Under the pieces are notes generated by a model. It saw only the letters and a program-made list of their open reading frames with translations. It searched no databases and was not told the origin of the DNA. The position numbers and the translations under genes are program-made. A DNA stretch of 64,000 nt from Paracoccus sediminis (GTDB taxonomy: Bacteria > Pseudomonadota > Alphaproteobacteria > Rhodobacterales > Rhodobacteraceae), in assembly GCF_900188295.1 (NCBI RefSeq), contig NZ_FZNM01000007.1:83279-147278 (forward strand), in the 5' to 3' direction. Positions 1-9,318 of this stretch are shown here, piece after piece (the first letter of the stretch is position 1; the number at the start of each line of letters is the position of its first letter).

Positions 1-1424
<1,424 letters not shown>

Positions 1425-1429
1425 CAAGC

Positions 1430-1449
1430 ACCGCCTTCGGGCGGTTCTT
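1430..1449 (+). terminator. Intrinsic terminator after rpoD
   Basis: ACCGCC pairs with GGCGGT around a TTCG tetraloop and is followed by TCTT. It begins 5 bases after the rpoD stop codon. The T tract is short, but position and the stable UUCG loop make termination likely. Confidence 0.7.
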
Positions 1450-1557
1450 CCACCCTTTTGGCATGGCCCGAACCTCGTGCGCCGCCTGGGGGGGATCGGC
1501 GCTTGCAATCCAGGGGTAAATCGTGAACGCTGTCAGGATGCTTCACGAGGTTCGTTC

Positions 1558-3096
1558 ATGCCCTCCGACGCGATCCTGATCGTCGCCTGCGCCTTTCTGG
1601 CAGCGGTCGTTCTGCTGTTGTTGTTTCAGCGCCGTGCCGCGCAATCCGAGGGCGGAGAGCAGCGGCTGCGCCTGGGGCGTCTTGAGGCGCAGGCCGAGCA
1701 TTTGGAGGCGCGTCTGGCCGATATGGGGCGCGAACGCAACGGTCTGGCCAATTCCCTTCAAACCGAACGCCGGGATATCGCGCGGCTAGAAGGCGACCTG
1801 GCCCAGGCCAGGCTGGCTGCCGAAAAGGATCTGGCTGCCGAACGCCGAGAGGTCGCACGGCTGCACGAACTGCGCGACCAGATCGCCGAAGGGGTGTCCC
1901 GGCTGACTCTGGAACGCGACGGTTTGAACGAAACCCTGCGCACCGAACGCCAGACCATCGCCCGGCTGGAACGCGAGTTGTCCGATAGCCGTCTGGCGGC
2001 GCAAAAGGATCGGGAAGCCGCGCAGCGCGACATTGCCGTTCTGAAAGAATTGCGCGATGAAATGACCAATCATTTCAGGGTTTTATCCAGCGAAACCATC
2101 AAGACTCAGGGCGCGGAGATTCAGCGCGTGCAGGGCGATCAATTGAATGCCCTGCTGATGCCGTTTCGCGATCAGGTGCATCGGTTCCAGAACGAACTCC
2201 AGGCGCGCAACAAGGCCACGGACGAGGAACGCGCCCGGCTGCGCGAACAGATCGACGGCCTTTATCGCCGGTCCGAGGCGATCTCGCGCGAAGCGGTCAA
2301 CCTGACCCGCGCCCTGAAGGGCGACAGCCAGAAACGCGGCGCCTGGGGCGAGATGATTCTTGAGCGGATCCTCGAGGATTCGGGATTGTTGTCGGGCACT
2401 CACTACACCACCCAGACCAGCCATCGCGGCGACGACGGCAAGACTTGGCGCCCCGATGTCATCATCAGGATGCCGCAGAAAAAGATGCTGGTCGTGGACA
2501 GCAAGGTATCGCTGGTCGCCTATGAGGAGGCGGTCAGTTCCGAGGATCCGGTGATCTGCGACATGGCGCTGCGCCGGCATGTCGCCGCGATCCGGCAGCA
2601 TATCGCGTCGCTTTCGGGCAAGGGTTATCACACGCTGGACGAGGGATCGGTCGATTACGTCCTGATGTTCATTCCGGTCGAGGGCGCGTTTTCCGAGGCG
2701 CTGCGCATCGATCCGGATCTGACCCGGCACGCCATGGAAAACCGGGTCGGGCTGGCGACGCCGACCACCCTGATGCTGACGCTGCGTACCGTCGATCACA
2801 TCTGGACGGTCGAACGGCGCGAATCGAACGCGGCGAACATCGCGGACCGCGCGGGCAAGCTTTATGACAAGCTGCACGGGTTCGTGTCGGCGATGGATGA
2901 GGTCGGGGTGGCCCTGGACCGGGCCCATAAAAGCCATGCCACCGCCATGGACCGCCTGTCGCGCGGATCGGGCAACGTGATCCGGCAGGCCGAACTGCTG
3001 CGACAGCTTGGCGCGCGCAATCAGAAGCAGTTGGCGATCCGCCATGACGGCGACGACGAACCGCCGTTGCTGGACAGCGCCGAGGCCGCCGAATGA
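1558..3096 (+). CDS. rmuC: RmuC family DNA recombination protein
   Basis: RmuC-family protein, thought to limit DNA rearrangement at inverted repeats and to carry a nuclease-like fold. The 512-residue product starts with an N-terminal membrane anchor (about residues 4-23, ending before FQRR). A long Glu/Arg/Leu-rich coiled coil follows to about residue 190, then the conserved RmuC domain (KGDSQKRGAWGEMILERILE, then VVDSKVSLVAYEEAV, and YVLMFIPVEGAF). I chose the ATG at 1558 because it puts the anchor at the N-terminus and has an AGG eight bases upstream; an in-frame GTG at 1477 would add 27 residues with no membrane character. The 3' end overlaps the next gene by four bases (ATGA), so the two are probably translated together. 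Confidence 0.92.
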   Translation: MPSDAILIVACAFLAAVVLLLLFQRRAAQSEGGEQRLRLGRLEAQAEHLEARLADMGRERNGLANSLQTERRDIARLEGDLAQARLAAEKDLAAERREVARLHELRDQIAEGVSRLTLERDGLNETLRTERQTIARLERELSDSRLAAQKDREAAQRDIAVLKELRDEMTNHFRVLSSETIKTQGAEIQRVQGDQLNALLMPFRDQVHRFQNELQARNKATDEERARLREQIDGLYRRSEAISREAVNLTRALKGDSQKRGAWGEMILERILEDSGLLSGTHYTTQTSHRGDDGKTWRPDVIIRMPQKKMLVVDSKVSLVAYEEAVSSEDPVICDMALRRHVAAIRQHIASLSGKGYHTLDEGSVDYVLMFIPVEGAFSEALRIDPDLTRHAMENRVGLATPTTLMLTLRTVDHIWTVERRESNAANIADRAGKLYDKLHGFVSAMDEVGVALDRAHKSHATAMDRLSRGSGNVIRQAELLRQLGARNQKQLAIRHDGDDEPPLLDSAEAAE

Positions 3097-3518
3097 TCCG
3101 GAACCTGACGGTCGAAACCCATGGTCCCGCCTGCCATGACGTCACCGGCAGGGTTTCAGACTGGCTGAGAGAGATCGGCGCCAGAGATGGGATCGTCACA
3201 TTGATGATCCGGCACACATCCTGTTCACTGCTGATTACGGAAAACGCCGATCCCGATGTCCAGAGGGATCTTCTGGAATGGCTGGATCGGATTGCGCCGC
3301 CCGCCGACTATCCCGCGATGTCGTGGTTGCGCCATCGCGACGAAGGACCGGACGACATGCCCGCGCATCTGAAAGCCGCGGTCCTGCCGGTCAGCCTGCA
3401 AATCCCGGTATCAGGGGGGCGAATGATGTTGGGAACCTGGCAAGGAATTCATCTTGTCGAACACCGCCGCGCACCGCATTCCCGCCAGATTGCGGCGGCT
3501 TTCCACAGCCTGGGATAG
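3093..3518 (+). CDS. YjbQ/UPF0047 family protein (secondary thiamine-phosphate synthase type)
   Basis: Member of the YjbQ (UPF0047) family, some of which have weak thiamine-phosphate synthase activity when overproduced; the physiological role is not settled. The 141-residue length fits the family. The conserved core is visible as IRHTSCSLLITENADPDV (about residues 40-57), a GPDDMPAHLKA segment carrying the invariant DMPAH, and the C-terminal GTWQGIHLVEHR motif. The start ATG overlaps the rmuC stop by four bases. No thiamine genes are adjacent, so function should not be read as thiamine synthesis from context. Confidence 0.9.
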   Translation: MIRNLTVETHGPACHDVTGRVSDWLREIGARDGIVTLMIRHTSCSLLITENADPDVQRDLLEWLDRIAPPADYPAMSWLRHRDEGPDDMPAHLKAAVLPVSLQIPVSGGRMMLGTWQGIHLVEHRRAPHSRQIAAAFHSLG

Positions 3519-3636
3519 GCGCGGTCCTTGATTCAGGACGAGCAAGCAAACATCTTGTGCCTTGGGGATAATACTACCCAAGCCCTGCCCATGGGCATAT
3601 ACTGGTATGGATTCAGTGGCTTTGGGGGACAACCGG

Positions 3637-4101
3637 ATGCGCTGCCCGTTTTGCGGAAACGTCGATACGCAGGTCAAGGATTCCCGCCCTGCCGAAGACA
3701 ATGTGGCCATCCGCCGCCGCCGCTTCTGTCCGTCCTGCGGAGGACGTTTCACCACATATGAACGGGTTCAGCTGCGCGACCTCGTGGTCGTCAAGACCAG
3801 TGGACGCCGAGAGGATTTCGACCGCGACAAGATGGCCCGGTCCATCCGCATCGCCATGCAGAAACGCCAGGTCGATCCCGAGCGGATCGAACAGATGATA
3901 AGCGGCATCGTTCGCAGGCTGGAAAGCACGGGCGAAACCGACATTTCGTCCAAGATGATCGGAGAGATCGTGATGGAGTCCCTGTCACGCATCGACAACG
4001 TGGCCTATGTGCGGTTCGCCAGCGTTTACAAGAACTTCCAGGACGCGGACGACTTTGACAAATTCGTGTCCGAATTGCGGCCCGGCGCCGCCAGCGATTG
4101 A
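3637..4101 (+). CDS. nrdR: Transcriptional repressor NrdR
   Basis: Zinc-ribbon/ATP-cone repressor of ribonucleotide reductase genes, sensing ATP/dATP through the cone. The 154-residue protein begins MRCPFCGN, giving the first CxxC of the zinc ribbon, with the second in [14 protein letters not shown]; the ATP-cone domain follows (residues about 48-140, including [17 protein letters not shown]). I chose ATG 3637 because family members begin exactly at this motif and GGGGGAC lies just upstream; an in-frame ATG at 3562 would add 25 unrelated residues. The downstream ribD starts one base after the nrdR stop, the common alphaproteobacterial nrdR-ribD arrangement. Confidence 0.96.
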   Translation: MRCPFCGNVDTQVKDSRPAEDNVAIRRRRFCPSCGGRFTTYERVQLRDLVVVKTSGRREDFDRDKMARSIRIAMQKRQVDPERIEQMISGIVRRLESTGETDISSKMIGEIVMESLSRIDNVAYVRFASVYKNFQDADDFDKFVSELRPGAASD

Positions 4102-4102
4102 C

Positions 4103-5113
4103 GTGCCCGATCCGGACGACCTGCGCCACATGGACCATGCTTTGCGGCTGGCCGGACGGGGGTTGGGAAATGTCTGGCCCAATCCCGCTGTCGGCTGCGT
4201 CATCCTGAATGGCGGGCGCATCGTCGGACGCGGCTGGACCCAGCCCGGCGGGCGCCCCCATGCCGAACGAATGGCGCTTGACGCGGCAGGCGCCTTGTCG
4301 AGAGGTGCGACCGCCTATGTCACGCTGGAACCCTGTGCCCATCATGGACGGACCCCTCCCTGCGCCGAAGCCTTGATCGACGCCGGAATAGCCCGGGTCG
4401 TATCGGCCATGACCGATCCCGATCCGCGCGTCGCGGGAAGGGGGCACCGGCTTCTACGCGACGCCGGAATTGCCGTGACCGAAGGCATTCGTCAGACCGA
4501 AGCCTTCGGCGTGCAGGCCGGGTTCGTGCTGCGTATCCTGCGGGGGCGTCCGTTCGTGACGCTGAAGCTGGCAACCAGTTTCGACGGCCGCATCGCCACA
4601 GCCCGCGGCGAAAGCCGGTGGATCACCGGCCCTGCCGCGCGACGGCATGTCCATGCCATGCGGATGATCCATGATGCGGTCATGGTGGGCGGAAACACCG
4701 CCCACGCGGACCGCCCGTCGCTGAACGTCCGGGGCCTGTCCACCCCGCGCCAACCGGTCCGGGTCGTCCTGTCGTCGCGGCCCCTGCCGTCCGACCTGCC
4801 CCCCGAGGGGCCGTCGCACGGGCCTCTGTGGCGCCTCGATGCCCCGCCAGCCGAGGCCTTGGCGCACCTTGCGCAGCAGGGCATCACCCGCGTCTTTTGC
4901 GAAGGAGGAGGGGGGCTGGCGGCATCGCTGCTGTCGGCGGGGCTTGTCGATCAGATCGTCGGCTATACCGCAGGGATGACGCTGGGCGGGGACGGGCGCC
5001 CGGCCGTGGGACCGATGGGCCTTGGCCACCTGGCAGACGCGCCGCGCTTTCGACTGGCGGATACGCGGGCCATCGGCACCGATCTGTTCCATCGCTGGCT
5101 GAGGTTGCCCTAG
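4103..5113 (+). CDS. ribD: Bifunctional riboflavin deaminase/reductase RibD
   Basis: Catalyses two riboflavin steps: deamination of the pyrimidine and reduction of its ribosyl side chain. The N-terminal cytidine-deaminase-like domain shows the zinc site HAE (residues 53-55) and PCAHHGRTPPC (Cys78 and Cys87). The C-terminal reductase domain starts near FVTLKLATSFDGRIATARG and continues through the VGGNTAHADRPSLNVR segment to a glycine-rich FCEGGGGLAASLL. Length (336 aa) is slightly below the usual 360. GTG 4103 is taken as the start because it follows the nrdR stop by one base; ATG 4130 is a plausible alternative. The stop codon shares CTAG with the stop of the converging acylase gene. Other riboflavin genes are not adjacent; ribE lies at 57.4 kb. 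Confidence 0.94.
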   Translation: MPDPDDLRHMDHALRLAGRGLGNVWPNPAVGCVILNGGRIVGRGWTQPGGRPHAERMALDAAGALSRGATAYVTLEPCAHHGRTPPCAEALIDAGIARVVSAMTDPDPRVAGRGHRLLRDAGIAVTEGIRQTEAFGVQAGFVLRILRGRPFVTLKLATSFDGRIATARGESRWITGPAARRHVHAMRMIHDAVMVGGNTAHADRPSLNVRGLSTPRQPVRVVLSSRPLPSDLPPEGPSHGPLWRLDAPPAEALAHLAQQGITRVFCEGGGGLAASLLSAGLVDQIVGYTAGMTLGGDGRPAVGPMGLGHLADAPRFRLADTRAIGTDLFHRWLRLP

Positions 5114-7533
5114 CGGTCGGCCGCCGGCACAAGGGTCGTGACCCCCGCGGCGGCGGCGCGGGCCAGTTGCGGATCCAGCGACATGCCGATGTATTCGCCG
5201 CGCCGCCACAAACCGGCAAGGTCGTCGTAGAAACGCGACAAGGGATGACCCGACTGCCCGGTCGACAGGATAAAGACCGAACTGTCGGGATCGGCCAGGT
5301 CATAGACGCCCCGGTATCCTGGGCCGGTCGCAGCCTGGAAAGCATCCGGTCCGGTTCCCAGAAGGCCGGTGTTCGAGACCGTGAATGAACCGCCCGAGAC
5401 CGCCTGAGTCAGATTTACGATCCAGCCAAGCGCCGCGATCCGGCCTAGGCCGGGATGAACGTGGCGGGCCTGATGGGCGTCCCCCCATCGCCAGCTCGTG
5501 ACGTCGGATCCGTATCGTTCCGTCAGATCAAGGATCGCACGGTCCAAGGCCTGCCGGGCGATGGTCGTGCAGTCCTCGACCGGGGCGCTTTGCACGATGT
5601 CGCACCAGACGCTCGCGCCATTGCGGTTGCGAAACACGGAATCGATAAAACCCGGATAAAGGGTGCGGATGTCGTCGGTCAGAGGTCCAAGCTCGTCACG
5701 GACCAGGCGGTCTTGCAGGGCGCCCATCCAGGCCGAATAGATCAACGGTTCTGGCAGATGCTCGCTCATGGCGCCGTCCCATTCGGCCAGCAGGTTCAGC
5801 GCGTCCTGCCGCTGGCGTTCGGGGGTGCCGGGCGCGGCCGCATCGTCCGTGAACCACAGGTCGGCGCCGACCAACGGCAGCAGGGCGCGCGCCGCCGGGC
5901 TGACGATGTCCAGTTGCGCGGCGATGAAGCTGTCGCGGGAATGGACTTCGCGGTCGTTCAGCAGATGCGCCAGCCGGGTGCGCCGCAGGGCAAGCGGGCC
6001 GCGCTCCTCGGTCGCGAAGGTCATGGTGTCGGGCGGCGTCGGATCCTCCTGGGCCGCCGGAATCACGCCGGTCCACTCCCCCTGGGGCAGCCAGCCGGGC
6101 ACGGGCATTTCCCCGCCCGTCGGGTGGTTCTGCGCGCGTTGCGGCAGCGCCCCCACCGTCACTTGCCGGATGGCGTCGCCGTCGGCCAGCGTCACGGTCA
6201 TCGCGGGCGCCACGACGCGCCCAAGCGCGGTTGCCGCGCTGTCGGCATCGGTGGCGCGCATCATGCCGATCAGCGCGGACATGGTCGTGTCGGTGTCCGA
6301 GAACCCGGTCCATCGCAGGGCGGCCACATGGCCGATGGGGGTGACATCCGCCAGGCCCGCATCCAGCGTCGGCACCAGCGGGCCGTTGCGGCTGCTGCGC
6401 AGGGTCACGGACCGGTTGGGTTCGTCCAGAACGCGGATCACCTCGCGCCGCGTGGTCAGTTCCGTCCAGCCGTCCACGCCGCGATAGCGGTCGGCGCGGC
6501 CGGGCTGTATCTCCTCGATGGCGATGTCGGCATCATCCACCGCGGCAGGGATTGTACCCCAGGCCAGCTGGGGACTGCGACCCGAAAACACCACCGGCAT
6601 TCCGGGAACGGTCGCGCCGATCACCCCGCCCGAGGTCAGTTCCAGCCGGGCCAGATAATACAGCGAGGGTGCCAGCAAGGACGCCTGAGGATCGTTCGCC
6701 AGCAACGCCCCGCCCGCCGCAGTCCGGTTCGCCGGGGCGGCAAAGCTGTTGCCGCCCAGTCCTGAATTGGGGCGCAGGACATCGGCGGCATCGCGATCGG
6801 GTGCGCGCCCCAGCCGCGCCTGTGTCGGGGACAGCCGGGCATCGGGAAAAAGATCGGCGTAACGGGGCAGCGCAGAGGCGTTTCCCTGGCCCAGCAGCAG
6901 TTCGGGTCCGCGATCCGGCCACGTCAGCGAGAGACGGGCGCGCAGGATTTCTTCGGCCGCGGAATTGCTGGTCGCGGCGGCCAGCAGCTTCAGGATCGCC
7001 AGCGAATCGGCGGGCTGCCAGAACGCGATATCCTGCGGCAGCACAAAGAATTCGGGCGCCCCCCGGCCAAGAGCGCCCCGATTGACTTGACCGATCCATT
7101 CGTTCACGCCGTTGGCATAGGCGCGCAACGCAGCCTGCGTCGGCTGGTCCTGCGCCTCGACCGAGGCGGCAGCATTGCGATAGAGTTCCAGCCGCCGGGC
7201 CAGGTCGTCGGCGGCAAAGGCGCCCGCGCCATAAACCTCGGACAGGCGGCCCTGGGCCGCGCGCCGCAGCAGCGTCATCTGGAACAGCCTGTCCTGGGCG
7301 TGGGCCAGGCCAAGGGCGAAGAACGAGTCTTCGTCCGTCTGGCCAAAGATATGGGGAACGTTTTCGGTGGATCGCACGATCTCGACCGGGGCCGAGATGC
7401 CCTGGACCCGCAGCGTCGCGTCATAGTCGGGCAGCGACCGGACCGCGAAATACCAGGCCAGGATCGCCCCCAGGACCAGCAGCACGATCAGGCCGATGGT
7501 TAGGCGCAGAAGCCAGCGAAAAAGGGTCAGCAT
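5110..7533 (-). CDS. Penicillin acylase family (S45) protein with Gly at the nucleophile position
   Basis: Belongs to the penicillin/acyl-homoserine-lactone acylase family of N-terminal-nucleophile hydrolases, normally matured by self-cleavage in front of a Ser that becomes the beta-subunit N-terminus. The 807-residue product has one N-terminal membrane segment (about residues 8-29), an alpha-like part with DSFFALGLAHAQDRLFQM, then GLGGNSFAAPANRTAAGG and LLANDPQ, FSGRSPQLAWGT, and a late HVHPGLG. Aligned by hand to penicillin G acylase (SNMW...VNGPQ), the catalytic Ser falls on Gly261 (GGC, bases 6751-6753). ATG 7533 is chosen because it places the membrane segment at the N-terminus; an ATG at 7596 would add 21 hydrophilic residues. 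Activity is therefore doubtful; substrate is unknown. Confidence 0.88.
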   Translation of the reverse strand: MLTLFRWLLRLTIGLIVLLVLGAILAWYFAVRSLPDYDATLRVQGISAPVEIVRSTENVPHIFGQTDEDSFFALGLAHAQDRLFQMTLLRRAAQGRLSEVYGAGAFAADDLARRLELYRNAAASVEAQDQPTQAALRAYANGVNEWIGQVNRGALGRGAPEFFVLPQDIAFWQPADSLAILKLLAAATSNSAAEEILRARLSLTWPDRGPELLLGQGNASALPRYADLFPDARLSPTQARLGRAPDRDAADVLRPNSGLGGNSFAAPANRTAAGGALLANDPQASLLAPSLYYLARLELTSGGVIGATVPGMPVVFSGRSPQLAWGTIPAAVDDADIAIEEIQPGRADRYRGVDGWTELTTRREVIRVLDEPNRSVTLRSSRNGPLVPTLDAGLADVTPIGHVAALRWTGFSDTDTTMSALIGMMRATDADSAATALGRVVAPAMTVTLADGDAIRQVTVGALPQRAQNHPTGGEMPVPGWLPQGEWTGVIPAAQEDPTPPDTMTFATEERGPLALRRTRLAHLLNDREVHSRDSFIAAQLDIVSPAARALLPLVGADLWFTDDAAAPGTPERQRQDALNLLAEWDGAMSEHLPEPLIYSAWMGALQDRLVRDELGPLTDDIRTLYPGFIDSVFRNRNGASVWCDIVQSAPVEDCTTIARQALDRAILDLTERYGSDVTSWRWGDAHQARHVHPGLGRIAALGWIVNLTQAVSGGSFTVSNTGLLGTGPDAFQAATGPGYRGVYDLADPDSSVFILSTGQSGHPLSRFYDDLAGLWRRGEYIGMSLDPQLARAAAAGVTTLVPAADR

Positions 7534-7687
7534 GTCGGAAGATGATCCATGGGCCGGTCCGCCACCTGTCCTTCTGGGGCCGACGTGCTTGACCATCGCG
7601 CGCCGGAATGTTGGGGTGCTGCATAATTCAGGTGCGCCGCCAGTTCAACGCAACGCGGGCCGTGCCGGTCAGGCGAATGGAGGAATC

Positions 7688-8551
7688 ATGGCAAAGCTGG
7701 CTTTTCTGGGGATGGGCGTGATGGGCGCGCCGATGGCAGGGCATCTGAAGGCGGCCGGGCATGACGTGACCGTCTTCAACCGCACCGCCGCCAAGGCGCA
7801 GGCTTGGGCGGACCGGCATGGCGGCGCCTGGGCCGACACCCCGCGCCAGGCCGCGGCGGGCGCCGAATTCGTCATGGCCTGCGTGGGCAACGACGATGAT
7901 CTGCGGCAGGTCTGCCTTGGCCCCGAGGGCGCCTTTGCGGGGATGTCCCCAAAGGCGGTGTTTGTCGATCACACGACGGTTTCCGCCGCCGTGACCCGTG
8001 AACTGGCCCAAACGGCGCAGGCTGCGGGCGTGGGCTATGTGGACGCCCCCATCTCGGGCGGGCAGGCGGGGGCCGAGAACGGCCAGCTTTCGGTGATGTG
8101 CGGCGGCACGGCAGAGGATTTCGGCCGTGTGGCCCCGGTCATCGATGCCTATGCCAAAATCTGCCGCCTCCTGGGCGATGTGGGGGCGGGCCAGATCACC
8201 AAGATGTGCAACCAGATCGCCATCGCCGGACTGGTCCAGGCTTTGTCCGAATCGCTGGCCTTTGCAAAGAAATCGGGGCTGGACATCGCAAACGTGGTCG
8301 AGGTCATCAGCCAGGGTGCGGCCGGAAGCTGGCAGATGAACAACCGCCACAAGACCATGGACCAAGGCCATTTCGAACACGGTTTCGCAGTTGACTGGAT
8401 GCGCAAGGATCTGGCGATCTGCCTGGCCGCCGCGGACGAAGTCGGGGCATCGCTGCCCGTGACCGCGCTGATCGACCAGTTCTACAAGGATGTGCAGCGG
8501 ATGGGCGGGGGGCGGTGGGACACCTCGTCCCTGATCGCCCGGCTGGTCTAG
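7688..8551 (+). CDS. NAD(P)-dependent 3-hydroxyisobutyrate dehydrogenase family oxidoreductase
   Basis: Beta-hydroxyacid dehydrogenase of the 3-hydroxyisobutyrate/tartronate-semialdehyde/glyoxylate reductase family. The 287-residue protein has the dinucleotide fingerprint FLGMGVMGAPMAGHL at residues 6-20, the substrate motif DAPISGGQAGAENG near residue 120, and the catalytic Lys172 in GAGQITKMCNQ. ATG 7688 is preceded by GGAGG at good spacing, which settles the start over the longer upstream frame. It is divergent from the acylase gene with about 150 bases between them, and its stop shares CTAG with the next, converging gene. Family members differ in substrate and nothing nearby fixes it. Confidence 0.9.
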   Translation: MAKLAFLGMGVMGAPMAGHLKAAGHDVTVFNRTAAKAQAWADRHGGAWADTPRQAAAGAEFVMACVGNDDDLRQVCLGPEGAFAGMSPKAVFVDHTTVSAAVTRELAQTAQAAGVGYVDAPISGGQAGAENGQLSVMCGGTAEDFGRVAPVIDAYAKICRLLGDVGAGQITKMCNQIAIAGLVQALSESLAFAKKSGLDIANVVEVISQGAAGSWQMNNRHKTMDQGHFEHGFAVDWMRKDLAICLAAADEVGASLPVTALIDQFYKDVQRMGGGRWDTSSLIARLV

Positions 8552-9318
8552 CAGCCGGCATGTTCAGCCCGGCGCAAGGCGGGTTCGACGCGGGCCAACG
8601 CTTTGCGGATATGGTCGGGAAAACTGCCCGGACGGATCGCGAGGGTAGAGGAATGGGCAGCGCAGATCGTCCGGACGTCGCGCCAGTCATCGGCGATCCG
8701 CAAGGCCCAGTCACGGAAATCGCTGGCCGCGCCGCGCCGATTCGTCAAGGCCATGGCCAAGGTGGGGTGGAAGGCGATCCGGGGCAGGCCGATCAGGCGC
8801 CTGACCGGTCCGGGAATCGAAAGGATGTTCAGCGTATCATCGACATGCAGGCTGCCGCTGGCAGGATGGCAGGCCAGCAACGATCCCGCATGGACGCGTT
8901 CGTTCTGGCAGATGTAGTCAATGCCGTCGGGCAGCGAAAAGCGCAGGTCGGGAAACATCCCCGCAACAGCGGGCGATTCGACCGGATCGGCCTGCCAGGG
9001 AAGACCGGGCCATTTGCGTCGGTGTCTGTCCGATCCGAACAGCATCACCTGCGGAAACATCCGATGCATCGTCTCGCAATGCAGGGTGTGAAACGGATGC
9101 AGGTTCAGGATCGCCTGAACAGCCTGTCCCTTGTCCGTCAGCCCCATGACCCGATCTGCGATGCCTGTCCCGAAGCCATAGGAATCCAGAAACACGAACC
9201 GGCCGGACGACAGGCGCACCAGGGAACAATGCGTGCCGACATTCACCAGCCCCGCGATCCGCAAGGTGCCGCGAATGTTCCAGAAGCCCTGGCCAAGGTC
9301 GATCAAGCGTTCGCCCAT
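8548..9318 (-). CDS. Metallo-beta-lactamase-fold-like hypothetical protein
   Basis: A 256-residue soluble protein resembling metallo-beta-lactamase-fold or DUF4336-like proteins in layout. It begins with a strand-rich segment (GTHCSLVRLSSGRFVFLDSYGF), followed by a His-rich motif LHPFHTLHCETMH (His74, His77, His80, His85) in the place where the fold binds metal, a later HAGSLLACHPASGSLHVDDT, and a terminal helix. The motif is not the textbook HxHxDH, so metal binding is an inference. The start ATG overlaps the stop of the upstream flavoprotein gene by four bases (ATGA), so the two are very probably co-expressed. No specific function is assigned. Confidence 0.7.
   Translation of the reverse strand: MGERLIDLGQGFWNIRGTLRIAGLVNVGTHCSLVRLSSGRFVFLDSYGFGTGIADRVMGLTDKGQAVQAILNLHPFHTLHCETMHRMFPQVMLFGSDRHRRKWPGLPWQADPVESPAVAGMFPDLRFSLPDGIDYICQNERVHAGSLLACHPASGSLHVDDTLNILSIPGPVRRLIGLPRIAFHPTLAMALTNRRGAASDFRDWALRIADDWRDVRTICAAHSSTLAIRPGSFPDHIRKALARVEPALRRAEHAGC

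Noticed and set aside
5455..6765. 436-residue plus-strand reading frame
   Set aside because: Antisense to the acylase gene; low-complexity Arg/Gly/His-rich translation without family motifs, typical of high-GC shadow frames.
7589..7627. Promoter from TTGACC and CATAAT before the hydroxyacid dehydrogenase
   Set aside because: The gap of 27 bases is too long for a sigma-70 promoter.
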